Shown: in pieces, positions 9,668-18,214 of the stretch
Position numbering within the stretch: the first letter of the stretch is position 1
Layout of the letters: each line of letters begins with the position of its first letter
Assembly (NCBI GenBank): GCA_001803045.1
Contig: MHAR01000069.1
Location: 1-63,737, forward strand
DNA: 63,737 nt
Direction of reading: 5' to 3'
DNA from: Ignavibacteria bacterium RIFOXYB12_FULL_35_14
GTDB lineage: Bacteria; Bacteroidota; Ignavibacteria; Ignavibacteriales; Ignavibacteriaceae
Position numbers and translations under genes: made by a program
Notes under the pieces: generated by a model
Told to the model about the DNA's origin: nothing
Databases searched by the model: none
The model's input: only the letters and a program-made list of their open reading frames with translations

Positions 9668-11605
9668 TCATTTCATTAAAATTAATTTTTTAGTTTGCAC
9701 AAATTCTCCTGCTTTTAGTTGATAGTAGTACACACCGCTTGACAATTGATGACTGCCGGCTGCTTGTCCGCCTTTAGTGGAAAATTCAACTTCGTAATTT
9801 CCAACAGGTTTGTACTCATCTACTAAAGTTGCAATTTCATTTCCAAGGACATCAAAGACTTTTAAGGAGACATAACTACTTACTGGTGACCGCCAACTGA
9901 TTTTTGTACTTGGATTAAACGGATTGGGATAATTCTGGTTGAGGCTATAATTAGCAGGAATTGGTCCTTCTCCTAAAATAATACCAACTGGATTAAATGT
10001 TGTATCTAATGCGACATTTGAATAATCAGAATTTCCGGCTGTGTTGTACGCATAGATTCTGTAATAATAGACCTTATTACCTGATAAGTTGGTATCGGTA
10101 TAGGTTACAATATTTTGAGCTACAGAATCTATTGACAACCAGTTCGTGTCTGCATTTGTGCTTCTCTCCACTTTAAATCCTATTTCATTCTTCGAAGTCT
10201 CTATCCAAACAAGCTCTATTGTACTTGCTGAAACTGCTGTTGCGGATAAATCATTGGGAGTATTGGGAGATTGGATATACTTTATTGTAGCGTAATCATA
10301 ATTCGATACGCTTCCTATACTCAGACCTGTCACATATACATTACCAGTGCTATCTACTGCTATTGAATTAGCCTGGTCTTCTTTATTTCCTGATCCATTG
10401 TAAGTTTGAAACCACTGAAGAACACCTGATGGATTGTATTTTATTGTGGCATAATCATCACTTGTACCGCTGATAAAACTATACCCTGTCACATACACAT
10501 TACCCGAACCATCGGTGGCAAGTGAATTTGCATAATCATAGCTATTCGCCGATCTATCATATTTTTGAATCCATTGCTGAACACCGGTTAAATTATATTT
10601 TATTGTTGTATAGTCACTTTTTGTTCCGGGTCCCGGACTACTACCTGTCACAAACACGTTTCCTAAACCATCTAATGCTATTGAAGCAGCAAAATCATTA
10701 TTACTTCCTGGAGAGTTATATCTTGATACCCACTGCTGAATACCTGAAGAATTAAATTTAACCGTAGCATAGTCATAATCAGTAAAGATCGAACGGCTAT
10801 ATCCAGTCACATATACATTGGCTGAATCATCCAATACATGAGCCGTGACAATATCATTATAACGTTCTGGTCCATTATATTTTGCCACCCATTGTTGGGT
10901 ACCTGAGGAATTGTATTTTATTGTAGCGTAATCTAAAAGATTTCCACTATCATCTATGCTACCTGTTACATAAATATAACCCGAATTATCGATTGAGATA
11001 AAATATTTTATCTCAGTATTTATTTTTTGTGAATTGTACCTTTTAACCCACTGCTGGGCACCTTCAGAATTATATTTTATTGTAGCACAAGCATCACTAG
11101 ATAATCCCAAACTTATACCTGTCACATAAACGTTACTAAAACCGTCTATAGCAATTGAAGTTGCAAAATCATCATAACTTTCTGGTCCGTTGTACCTTGC
11201 TACCCACTGCTCAACTCCTAGTGTGTTGTATTTTATCGTAGCATAATCATCTAGCGTCCCATTTCCTCTGGAACTGCCAGTCACATATACATTACCAGAA
11301 TCATCTACCACTATTGAATTTGACTTATCTATACGATTTCCTGGTCCGTTATATCTTACAGCCCACTGCTGGATACCTGCAGAATTATACTTTACAGTGG
11401 CATAGTCGTAATTAGTTCCATCACCTACACTCTGGCCTGTGACGTACACATTACCCAAAACATCTACGGTTACTGAATTTGCTCGATCCGCAGCATTTAC
11501 AATTCCGTTAAACATTTGAATCCATTCTACATTAACCTGTGAATAAACTATAATATTGTAGAGAAGTATTACCAGAGCTGTAAGTGTTGTTTTCATTCTA
11601 TTCAT
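9668..11605 (-). CDS. SBBP-repeat protein with fibronectin III and T9SS sorting domain (copy 3)
   Basis: This is a 645-residue shorter paralogue. It has a signal peptide (about 1-22), about nine SBBP repeats (NVYVTGxSxGxGTxxDYATIKYN), a fibronectin type III domain (about 450-540, PNDLSATAVSASTIELVW...YYYRIYAYN) and a T9SS type A domain. The loop before LSSGVYYYQL is extended (STKGGQAAGSHQ). The DNA for that stretch includes a degenerate TCCGCC-TTT-AGTGGA palindrome at 9767-9781, which suggests an old insertion like those in two other genes. It is the most upstream of the three tandem SBBP genes, and 13 bp separate it from the upstream peptidase gene. No catalytic residues are seen. Confidence 0.9.
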   Translation of the reverse strand: MNRMKTTLTALVILLYNIIVYSQVNVEWIQMFNGIVNAADRANSVTVDVLGNVYVTGQSVGDGTNYDYATVKYNSAGIQQWAVRYNGPGNRIDKSNSIVVDDSGNVYVTGSSRGNGTLDDYATIKYNTLGVEQWVARYNGPESYDDFATSIAIDGFSNVYVTGISLGLSSDACATIKYNSEGAQQWVKRYNSQKINTEIKYFISIDNSGYIYVTGSIDDSGNLLDYATIKYNSSGTQQWVAKYNGPERYNDIVTAHVLDDSANVYVTGYSRSIFTDYDYATVKFNSSGIQQWVSRYNSPGSNNDFAASIALDGLGNVFVTGSSPGPGTKSDYTTIKYNLTGVQQWIQKYDRSANSYDYANSLATDGSGNVYVTGYSFISGTSDDYATIKYNPSGVLQWFQTYNGSGNKEDQANSIAVDSTGNVYVTGLSIGSVSNYDYATIKYIQSPNTPNDLSATAVSASTIELVWIETSKNEIGFKVERSTNADTNWLSIDSVAQNIVTYTDTNLSGNKVYYYRIYAYNTAGNSDYSNVALDTTFNPVGIILGEGPIPANYSLNQNYPNPFNPSTKISWRSPVSSYVSLKVFDVLGNEIATLVDEYKPVGNYEVEFSTKGGQAAGSHQLSSGVYYYQLKAGEFVQTKKLILMK

Positions 11606-11618
11606 TCATTTTTATTTT

Positions 11619-13232
11619 TTATCTAAGGATAATCATTTTCTTTGTTTGGGTATAATTTCTCACATTAAGCGTATAAAAATACATTCCACTTGCTAACTGA
11701 AGACTGCCGACTGTGGACTTAAATTCAACTTCGTAAGTTCCAGCAGGTTTGTATTCATTCACTAATGTGACTACTTCATTTCCAAGAACATCATAAATTT
11801 TTAATGTTTGCCAACTGCCTACTGACGACTGCCAACTGATTTTTGTGCTCGGATTGAATGGGTTTGGATAATTCTGTTCTAGATAAAATCCTGTGGGATG
11901 ATTTATATCTTCAGGATTAACTGATGTAATAAACGGAGCACCCGGACTTTCAGAAACCACATGGGAGACATACCTTTTCGCACCATGTCTATGTAATACC
12001 ATACGGCCAAGTCCATCTACCGTAATCTCTGGATACTCTTGAACTGTACCACCAGTGTCTTTTTGATTAACATCGTGCTTTATGCCAACGGTTTTCTTTC
12101 CGTCCTCTGTTTCATATACCCCTGTTACAGTTACAACATGCCCTCTCCATTTTTCTCCATCATGCCATCTATAGAACAGTTCAACATCTTCGCTGTCAGC
12201 AACCTCCTGCTTAAGAAAATCCCATGTTGGGTATTTACCATCGTTAGAATTTTTAGCGTAAGTTCCACCTGAAGCGTTAATATTTCCTGATTTATCCTGC
12301 GACTGAAATTTTATTTGGATCGGAAGGTTATGTGCTTTTATAAAATTTAATTTACCTTGAATAAATGTTTCTATATTCACGCCTGAATTCGGCTGTCTTC
12401 CCATGTATTTACTTAACGAATCCAACAAATCACGATGAGAGAAAGGTATTGAAATTCCAGAGAAAGTTTGTGACATCCACATAAGACTATTAGATGCCGC
12501 CGCAGGTCCGCACGCATTTTGATCGCCTGCATAACCCGAACCTGCAGGATGCGTTGAATTAGCCAGATCAACATTGGGAATTGAGCAGCCGATGTGTGTC
12601 ATGGAAGTAATTGGAGAATTTAAGTTAGGTGGAGGATCGGATTGATCTAATGGTGGTTCTTCACTTGTGCTGTCAGCATACTCATTACTCGCATCATCAT
12701 CTAAAGGTCTGACCTCTAAATCATACTGATAAAAATCTTGACCAGGATTTGGAACGGGCTGCTGAGAAAAGTGTAAATAAATTCTTAGAAGTGCAGATGG
12801 AGGCCACTGCATGCCGGGTGTAATCCCCAATTGTTGTAGGCTAAACCTTATCGCTATCATATTTAAATTTGATAGTGCGACTGCAGCATAAAGGTTTTGA
12901 GCAACAAAAGTAAATCCCGCTAAAGGTCTTTCAGCACCAATGGTAAGATAAAATGGTAGTGTTGATGTGTAATAAAATATTAGCAGACCCTCTGGCGAGA
13001 AAGGAATGGGAGGAACAAAACTGAGTAGGTTAAGCTGATGTGCACGGATATCTACGACCTGAAATTCCACACCAAGAGTTTTATTATTTCGAGTCGAGCT
13101 TTCTGAGATTATTGATACTTCATTTGAGAGAGCATTAAACCTGTACTGCCCAACTAAACTGGTTGCATAAAAGAGGAAAAGACAACAGAACAAATAACCG
13201 AATCGATAAAAGAAATGTATACTAGCGTTCAT
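11619..13232 (-). CDS. Secreted C39-like cysteine peptidase with T9SS sorting domain
   Basis: This is a 537-residue protein. Residues 1-28 are a signal peptide, about 30-175 an unrecognised beta-rich domain, and about 180-210 an acidic/proline linker. Residues about 215-410 look like a papain-fold C39-like peptidase domain: Cys241 lies in NACGPAAASNSLMWM, His365 in GHVVTVTG, and Asp387 in GIKHD could complete the triad. A T9SS type A domain ends the protein. The motifs are as expected for C39-like proteins, but substrate and activity are inferred. The start is supported by a strong AGGAGGT ribosome binding site at 13236-13242. It is the first gene of the 13.2 to 0.1 kb minus-strand run, with gaps of 13-35 bp to the SBBP genes, so co-transcription is likely. 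Confidence 0.8.
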   Translation of the reverse strand: MNASIHFFYRFGYLFCCLFLFYATSLVGQYRFNALSNEVSIISESSTRNNKTLGVEFQVVDIRAHQLNLLSFVPPIPFSPEGLLIFYYTSTLPFYLTIGAERPLAGFTFVAQNLYAAVALSNLNMIAIRFSLQQLGITPGMQWPPSALLRIYLHFSQQPVPNPGQDFYQYDLEVRPLDDDASNEYADSTSEEPPLDQSDPPPNLNSPITSMTHIGCSIPNVDLANSTHPAGSGYAGDQNACGPAAASNSLMWMSQTFSGISIPFSHRDLLDSLSKYMGRQPNSGVNIETFIQGKLNFIKAHNLPIQIKFQSQDKSGNINASGGTYAKNSNDGKYPTWDFLKQEVADSEDVELFYRWHDGEKWRGHVVTVTGVYETEDGKKTVGIKHDVNQKDTGGTVQEYPEITVDGLGRMVLHRHGAKRYVSHVVSESPGAPFITSVNPEDINHPTGFYLEQNYPNPFNPSTKISWQSSVGSWQTLKIYDVLGNEVVTLVNEYKPAGTYEVEFKSTVGSLQLASGMYFYTLNVRNYTQTKKMIILR

Positions 13233-13235
13233 ATG

Positions 13236-13242
13236 ACCTCCT
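13236..13242 (-). promoter_or_regulatory. Strong Shine-Dalgarno of the C39-like peptidase gene
   Basis: AGGAGGT on the minus strand ends three bases before the ATG at 13232. It fixes the start and marks the beginning of the cargo operon. Confidence 0.7.
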
Positions 13243-13787
13243 AATTGGTTTTGAAAGATTTTTTTAGCTTGGTATAAAATAAAGTTTTACTTGCGTTGCT
13301 GCTGTATTGTCTGATAAATTAAATTGATACCCATAATTTTTATAAAGAACCTTCCTAAAGTATTTAGAATGTGAATTGTCCAATACATACATCTATGAAC
13401 CTTGATCATGCTCAATGTGAAACTCATATAAATTCAACCAAGAAACTCAATATGCGATAATTACAGCGAATAATTTTTTAAAATGCGATTAATAGAGTGC
13501 AGTTAATCAATCGTATTTTCTTAGAACCTCCTCATTAAAAAAGAAGCAATTGCTAATTACGAGAGTGCAAATTGTGAAGCGTTAATAGTTGGCTTTAATA
13601 TAGATTGATAATGAACAATTCTCAATAGATGAGATTTGTTGTGTGTTGTAAAACACAACGGAAGTTTTAGTAGTTGAGTAAAAATAATTGGGGCTGGTTC
13701 TTTTGCTTCATCGGGAGTTATGGAAAGGTGAAACTTACGTTAAAGCTGAGTCTCGCCTGTAACATGTTATGCAATTAATCTAAAAAC
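13243..13787. other. Non-coding gap between cargo operon and membrane protein
   Basis: This is about 550 bp without a gene. It should hold the promoter of the minus-strand cargo operon, but I cannot pick one out with confidence. A GTTGTGT/ACACAAC hairpin lies at 13638-13659 but lacks a T-run. Confidence 0.4.
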
Positions 13788-14408
13788 TCATTTGCTTTGC
13801 TGACTAAGAAACAGCACTTCGAGAAATCCCCCGCCAATGGAATCAAAATAATTAGGATTTATAATCTCCAATATTCCTGCACAGAGAAAAAATATTCCAA
13901 GAAGAATTAAAATTGTGCCAGCCAAAAAACGAGATGTGAGAAGATTGAGAATAACTAAAAATTTTAATCCCTGTTTATCTTCTAAAGAACCGATAATTGC
14001 AGTAACCGCTGTTAGAAAGCAAAACACTGATAAAAACAATAATGGAATTCCTGGATGCTTTACAAAATGATGAAAAAGATTTCGACCTTCATTCAGATAA
14101 TTGAGCGTTAATAATCCAATTAAAAAACATCCCGTTAGAATAATAAGCAGTCCCTGTGCTATTGCTGCAATTCCAATATATGTATCGGATAATCTTTTGT
14201 GGTAGGGTGCAGAGAGAATTATTTTTCGTTTTACTATCGCTTCTAAACCTATCATAATTCCGGAAAGTGAGAAAAGTAAAACACCAATGTTTAAAGAGAC
14301 AATTGAATTGAAAAAGCTATCGTAAAGAATTAGCAAAATCCCAATAATTGCTACGCTAATAACCGTTGCAGCCCAATATTTAGATTTAATACTGAAAACC
14401 GTTTTCAT
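13788..14408 (-). CDS. Hypothetical five-helix membrane protein
   Basis: I do not recognise the family of this 206-residue protein. Hydrophobic segments at about 12-30, 36-56, 80-103, 122-142 and 158-185 suggest five inner-membrane helices with short polar loops. The loop near residue 68 (APYHKRLSDTY) is the most hydrophilic. There is no charged or cysteine motif suggesting catalysis. It is monocistronic by spacing. The adjacent 14434-14844 pseudogene on the same strand ends about 25 bp upstream, so weak coupling is possible. Confidence 0.6.
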   Translation of the reverse strand: MKTVFSIKSKYWAATVISVAIIGILLILYDSFFNSIVSLNIGVLLFSLSGIMIGLEAIVKRKIILSAPYHKRLSDTYIGIAAIAQGLLIILTGCFLIGLLTLNYLNEGRNLFHHFVKHPGIPLLFLSVFCFLTAVTAIIGSLEDKQGLKFLVILNLLTSRFLAGTILILLGIFFLCAGILEIINPNYFDSIGGGFLEVLFLSQQSK

Positions 14409-14433
14409 TTTTTAAGATATTCGATTAAGTATT

Positions 14434-14844
14434 TCAAAACTTCGCAATGTATTTAACCGATTGCGTAATTATTTCCTTAAGCACCCTCAAATTAATTTCT
14501 TCGAGACTTTCAATGTACAAGCATGACTTTCCTGTCTTGTGCTTTCCTTATTTTTTAAGCAGTTCCTCATATTGGCTGAAACCCGACATAATATAAAGCG
14601 TTAAGCTATGTTTGCGAGGAGAAAACCCTGTAAGAAACCAGTTCCCTTCTCTGCCACTTTCATATTTGTAATGGTAAGTTCCAAATCCTACAATACTGCT
14701 GCCCCACATTCTGGGCTCTGCCTTGGTTATTTTTTTCATCAATTCTAAAACTGTGAAACAATCCTTCCTTCGTTTTTCATCTGATATGGAGTTAAGAAAC
14801 TTCTCAACGCTTGCATCATTAATTTTGGTTTTAAGTTCTGCCAT
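14434..14844 (-). pseudogene. DUF1801 (YdhG/YjbR-like) gene with internal stop codon
   Basis: The first 98 codons encode a DUF1801 protein (MWGSSIVGFGTYHYKYESGREG...WFLTGFSPRKHSLTLYIM), stopping at TAA at 14548-14550 right after EELLKK. Past that stop the same frame continues for 37 codons, starting GKHKTGKSCLYIESLEEIN, and ends at TGA (14434-14436). This is exactly the missing C-terminus of the family, which normally has a Leu where the stop is. One base change (TTA or TTG to TAA) thus explains the break. The restored protein would be 136 residues, close to the usual length. It could be a recent nonsense mutation, a sequencing error or, less likely, readthrough. Confidence 0.75.
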
Positions 14845-14879
14845 ACAATGAATTTCCTTTAGCTTATGATTGAAGAATA

Positions 14880-14930
14880 CAAATTCAGTTCTTGACGCAT
14901 AGTCGACAAAATTAAAGGAACCGGGTTTGT
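14880..14930. repeat. 51-bp interrupted palindrome, copy 1
   Basis: The left arm CAAATTCAGTTCTTGACGCAT pairs loosely with the right arm GGAACCGGGTTTG. The same layout, with near-identical arms and an ACGCATAG core, recurs at 15148-15197, so this is a dispersed element, not a local hairpin. Confidence 0.6.
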
Positions 14931-15147
14931 TTGCATATTTTCATCATCACCATATGTAATGAGAGCTATTAATTCATGTTATGTAAAATGACAAACCCCG
15001 AGGTTTCGATAGATGGTTTTATGAAAATATTTTCAATTAAAAGCCAAAAAATAATTTTAAGAATATACTAATTACAAAACTTCGGAGGTTTTACACTCAC
15101 TTACCTAAGGTGAGTTATTAAGACACCGTAAACAAAAGTGAAGAATG
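14931..15147. other. Non-coding spacer with small hairpins
   Basis: No gene is seen between the two 50-bp palindrome copies. It contains AAACCCCGAGGTTT (about 14993-15007), AAACTTCGGAGGTTT (about 15078-15093) and ACTCACTTACCTAAGGTGAGTTA, three small palindromic words. None is followed by a T-run. Confidence 0.4.
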
Positions 15148-15197
15148 CAAACCCAGTTCCTAACGCATAGTACTATAAATCAAAGGAACTAGGTTTG
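15148..15197. repeat. 50-bp interrupted palindrome, copy 2
   Basis: CAAACCCAGTTCC and GGAACTAGGTTTG flank TAACGCATAG plus an AT-rich loop. It matches copy 1 at 14880-14930 along its length, differing mostly in the loop. Confidence 0.6.
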
Positions 15198-15201
15198 TTT
15201 G

Positions 15202-15290
15202 GAAACCTTAGTAAAACGATGACCTAATGAAATATAACCTTATTATCTTCTTTTTTAAGATGCAGTGTGTTATACAACTTTAAACTAAAC
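15202..15290. repeat. Dispersed ~90-bp intergenic repeat, copy A
   Basis: The block runs GAAACCTTAG...GACCTA-TG-AATATAACC...ATTATCTT...TTT...CAACTTTAAA. It aligns along about 90 bp with 55998-56092, with clear but imperfect identity. It lies upstream of the PAP2 gene and encodes nothing obvious. Confidence 0.6.
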
Positions 15291-15428
15291 TAATCTGAGA
15301 TTTATTGCGGAAAGATATGCTCTCGCAAATCTTCTCAACTGCTATTATTGCCGATCCAAAATATGTTGTTAAATTTGAAACCGAAATAATGTGGTACAAA
15401 ATTAAATCCGTCTGCCTCGGAATAAATC

Positions 15429-16325
15429 ATGCAATTAATTATAAATAAATCAAAAGCCAAAATGAAGAAGAAAAAGATCAGTCTTACATACACTGCGCTT
15501 TTGCTGATTATTTGGGCATTACCTTTTCATGCACAAAAGGGTAATCCTGATTCAACAGATGATTATTTTGAGTCAAGAACAAGCGAAATAGCTAATCAGA
15601 TAAATTATTCTTTGGACGATGGAGCAAAATTATTTGAACGCACAACTAATTTTAACAATATCGATCTCATTTATTCCGCCGCATTTGTATTAGGTACTGG
15701 TGCTTCGTTTTCACTCGATAAAGAGCTAAAAAATATTTCTGCCCGCAACCAGAACTCAACGATGGATTTTATAACTGATGTAGGTGAGAAATACGGTAAC
15801 GGAATATACTCCGTCCTTTTATCTGCCGGATTGTTCACAACAGGCTTATTAACAGAAAACAATAAAATAGAAAATACCGGCAGAATTCTTTTTGAAGCAT
15901 TATTGGTTTCAGGCGCTGCAGTGCAAATAATTAAAATCGTAAGCGGAAGAAGCCGACCATTTTTAGATGAGGGACCATTCATGTTTGATTTATTTAAAAC
16001 AGATAATTCTCACCAATCTTTTCCTTCCGGACACGTAGTTGTGGCATTCACTACCTCTTCAGTTTTAGCTGCAAGTATAAAAAATACCTATGCTTCAATC
16101 GCTCTTTACTCATTGGCAGGATTGAGTGCATATCAAAGAATCTATTCGAACAATCATTGGTTTTCCGATGCAGTGCTTGCAGCTATAATCGGGACAGTGG
16201 TCGGGAATACGCTTGTAAAAATAAACAATGATAGATTTAATGAGGAGAACAATGAGAATAGATTGAATATCCAACCCATTTTTAACCATTTCGGTATTCA
16301 TCTTAATTTTTTAGTGCAGCTATAA
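15429..16325 (+). CDS. PAP2-family membrane-associated phosphatase
   Basis: This is a 298-residue acid-phosphatase-like protein that probably dephosphorylates a lipid or polyprenyl phosphate on the outer face of the membrane. All three PAP2 signature blocks are present: K169-x6-RP177 (KIVSGRSRP), PSGH at 199-202 and R237-x5-H243-x3-D247 (RIYSNNHWFSD). An N-terminal hydrophobic segment (about 17-34, ending FHAQ) looks like a signal peptide. An ATG at 15462 (MKKKKISL) would place that signal at the very N-terminus and may be the true start; neither start has a clear Shine-Dalgarno. Its 3' end overlaps the convergent DinB-like gene by 23 bp. Confidence 0.85.
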   Translation: MQLIINKSKAKMKKKKISLTYTALLLIIWALPFHAQKGNPDSTDDYFESRTSEIANQINYSLDDGAKLFERTTNFNNIDLIYSAAFVLGTGASFSLDKELKNISARNQNSTMDFITDVGEKYGNGIYSVLLSAGLFTTGLLTENNKIENTGRILFEALLVSGAAVQIIKIVSGRSRPFLDEGPFMFDLFKTDNSHQSFPSGHVVVAFTTSSVLAASIKNTYASIALYSLAGLSAYQRIYSNNHWFSDAVLAAIIGTVVGNTLVKINNDRFNEENNENRLNIQPIFNHFGIHLNFLVQL

Positions 16326-16788
16326 ATTTTTCCACTTGCCTTCGGTGACGAAGTACATGAACAATTGCATGTTCCAATATTTGTTCAAAATTAAACTCTT
16401 CTCTCCAGCGAGTAGTAAATTTTAGTGAGAACATATTCTCCTCGATCTTTTCTCTGTTCAACTCGTAAAGGTTGTGGATGTTGAACAGAACCATCTTACG
16501 AATTTCATGGATTGCATCATCAGCTTTTCCAATTGTCATTTCATCAGCTTTAGGAAAATCAATTTTAATTCCCAAAGCATTTAAAACATAATTGGCATAT
16601 CCATAACCTGAACGAATAACATGTCGGCAAATAGTCTGCACCGATCTGCAATCCTCATCTGAGGTTTTGCTATCAACAATTTTTATAAAATTGTTTTGGG
16701 AAACATTGCCAATCACACTTATCAATTCCTCAGATGCTTTTTTATATTCATCAAGTATTGCACCCAATGCACCTTTAAGTAATTGCAT
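16303..16788 (-). CDS. DinB-like putative metal-dependent protein
   Basis: This 161-residue protein has the length and four-helix pattern of the DinB/YfiT superfamily. Its members bind a metal through three histidines, and some transfer thiols such as bacillithiol. The likely ligands are the His in CRHVIRSGYGYANY (about residue 54) and the HxxxH of EHAIVHVLRHRRQ (about 139-143). No signal peptide is present, so it is cytoplasmic. It converges on the PAP2 gene with a 23-bp overlap of coding ends, so no terminator space exists between them. The substrate is unknown. Confidence 0.75.
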   Translation of the reverse strand: MQLLKGALGAILDEYKKASEELISVIGNVSQNNFIKIVDSKTSDEDCRSVQTICRHVIRSGYGYANYVLNALGIKIDFPKADEMTIGKADDAIHEIRKMVLFNIHNLYELNREKIEENMFSLKFTTRWREEFNFEQILEHAIVHVLRHRRQVEKFIAALKN

Positions 16789-17267
16789 GACTGAATTCCA
16801 ATTAAGATTTTAAAAATGACTTGGCTGAATATACTAAATGAATAAACATGAAGGTGGGAGTATCGTGACATTTAATACAAGTAAGACTCACCTAAAAACC
16901 GGAAGGCTTAGTTAAGGTGATCCTCACTTGAACATATTTTTGTAGTTCCGCCGTTTGCGTATCTTTTTTCGGAACGACCACCACCATAGGCGGTCAGGAG
17001 GAGGTCGTTCCCAACGGTACGTAATTATGAACTACATACAGGAATACGCAAATAATCTATTGCAGTTTGCTTCAGCAAACTGAATGTGATAAAACATAAA
17101 ATAATTCGGACTTTAGTCCCATTTACAAATTTTATGTGGCTGAAACCAGATGATTATTTACTGATTTTGTTAGTTAGATAAATCTGACTGCAATAGATAA
17201 GAAAGTATTGAATTAAAATTCTGTATAGTAAAATCTGTGGCAGAACACTTGGGTCATTTTATTCATT
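16789..17267. other. Gene-free stretch rich in hairpins
   Basis: No coding region is seen. It holds a nested inverted repeat of about 100 bp: TGTAGTTC (about 16941) pairs with GAACTACA (about 17029), TTTGCGTAT with ATACGCAAA, and innermost the GGAACGACC/GGTCGTTCC element at 16971-17011. A separate perfect hairpin CAGTTTGC-TTCA-GCAAACTG lies at 17063-17082. Confidence 0.5.
16971..17011. repeat. Nested GC-rich palindromic element
   Basis: The outer arms GGAACGACC (16971-16979) and GGTCGTTCC (17003-17011) enclose ACCACC-ATA-GGCGGT (16980-16994), a near-perfect 15-bp palindrome followed by CAGGAGGA. Its layout matches the two nested elements beside pdxJ (21399-21439 and 21461-21501). Confidence 0.75.
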
Positions 17268-17591
17268 TCAATAAACCAACAAGTCCGCAACCGTCAATTG
17301 CACAAGACGAAGTATTGTTTCTACATCTGCAACATCTGTAAGATATTTTTTCTCATCTGCGGATAACATTTTCAGTTTGTCACACTTTGTGACAATCTCA
17401 CTTCCTTCCTTTTTTAATCGGTGCTTTAAGGTGGTCCAATAGCTTTGTGCTTTTTTAAAATCTTGCTGATCTATCAATGCAGCAACGATGTCAATAACAG
17501 AAAAATACCAGATTTCTGCCTCCTCATCATAATGGCGGCGGATTCGGAATGTTTCAAATATTACCAGGGATTTTTCATTTATTGTTTCCAT
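17268..17591 (-). CDS. BRO-N / antirepressor-type N-terminal fragment
   Basis: This 107-residue ORF resembles the N-terminal domain of BRO-family phage antirepressor-like proteins ([29 protein letters not shown]...[25 protein letters not shown]...[15 protein letters not shown]). Full-length relatives are usually well over 200 residues and continue after LRL(I/V)Q with a conserved region. Here the reading frame diverges to LTVADLLVY and stops, so it is probably a truncated remnant. It sits in a repeat-rich region next to a broken toxin-antitoxin pair, fitting an eroded accessory island. DNA-binding function is unlikely to be intact. Confidence 0.55.
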   Translation of the reverse strand: METINEKSLVIFETFRIRRHYDEEAEIWYFSVIDIVAALIDQQDFKKAQSYWTTLKHRLKKEGSEIVTKCDKLKMLSADEKKYLTDVADVETILRLVQLTVADLLVY

Positions 17592-17676
17592 AAAATTCTT
17601 GAATTGTTTATTTAGAAAATAATAGACCTTTATCTAAGAGGGAAATGTAAACTTGACCATTGGTGTCCAAAATAAT

Positions 17677-17802
17677 TTTATAGATAGAAATAGATATAGA
17701 ATCTGTTGTGTGTTCAATACTAAATTGTAATTACTTTAATTCAATCCCCATATTTCGTCCCATACGGGACTTGGAGTCATGATGGGTTTTTCTATCTATA
17801 AA
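17677..17802. repeat. 126-bp element with 14-bp terminal inverted repeats
   Basis: TTTATAGATAGAAA at 17677-17690 and its exact complement TTTCTATCTATAAA at 17789-17802 bound a non-coding stretch containing GTCCCATACGGGAC. A further AGTCCTTAACAGGACT hairpin lies just outside. The form is that of a small non-autonomous mobile element, but no transposase is near. Confidence 0.6.
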
Positions 17803-17999
17803 TATTTAGTCCTTAACAGGACTAGCAATAAAAAACACTTCAGAATAAACGGTTTATGTCCCGATTTTGAACAGATATGAACTTAACAGCTAGTTAATTG
17901 ATAAAAAATAAAACCTCAATCAGATAAAAAGAAACTCCGGGGCTGAATAGAAATAATTGTTTGGAAGTTATTTAAGTAGCAATATTTGCTTTTTTTGAA
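17803..17999. other. Non-coding stretch before the HicA remnant
   Basis: This is AT-rich sequence with no gene or strong structure beyond the AGTCCT/AGGACT hairpin at its left end. Confidence 0.35.
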
Positions 18000-18214
18000 T
18001 CAGACAAGTTTTTTTAGTTCTTCTATCGTAATTCCAACTTTCTTGATGATATTGTTCAGAGTTCCTTTCTTTATTTCTGAGTGGTTTGGAACTATGATGC
18101 TTTTATTTTCAGTAAGATTGTGCATGAAGATATGACTTCCCAGTTGGTGATCAATATAATATCAGATTCTCCGCAAAGCTTTTATACTTCTTTACCAGAG
18201 AAAGTTTTACTCAA
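18000..18214 (-). pseudogene. HicA mRNA-interferase toxin, inactivated by two small lesions
   Basis: Translation from a TTG at 18214, overlapping the HicB stop, gives SKTFSGKEV and then TAA. Restoring one lost base at that point continues as IKALRRI, meets TGA where the family has Gly (GGA to TGA), and then reads [16 protein letters not shown] and on to [15 protein letters not shown] and the natural stop. The repaired protein would be 71 residues, a full-length HicA with the GSH motif holding the catalytic His. HicA toxins bind and cleave mRNA or tmRNA. Two independent lesions show that the toxin is dead while the antitoxin frame is intact. The order hicB-hicA is reversed from Escherichia coli but common in this phylum. 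Confidence 0.8.

Noticed and set aside
3810-11605. The repeated segments as an internal DNA tandem array of recent origin
   Set aside because: The repeats vary strongly in sequence between units and follow the known SBBP protein repeat; they are old protein repeats, not recent DNA repeats.
13638-13659. GTTGTGT/ACACAAC hairpin as a terminator
   Set aside because: No T-run follows on either strand and no gene ends next to it.
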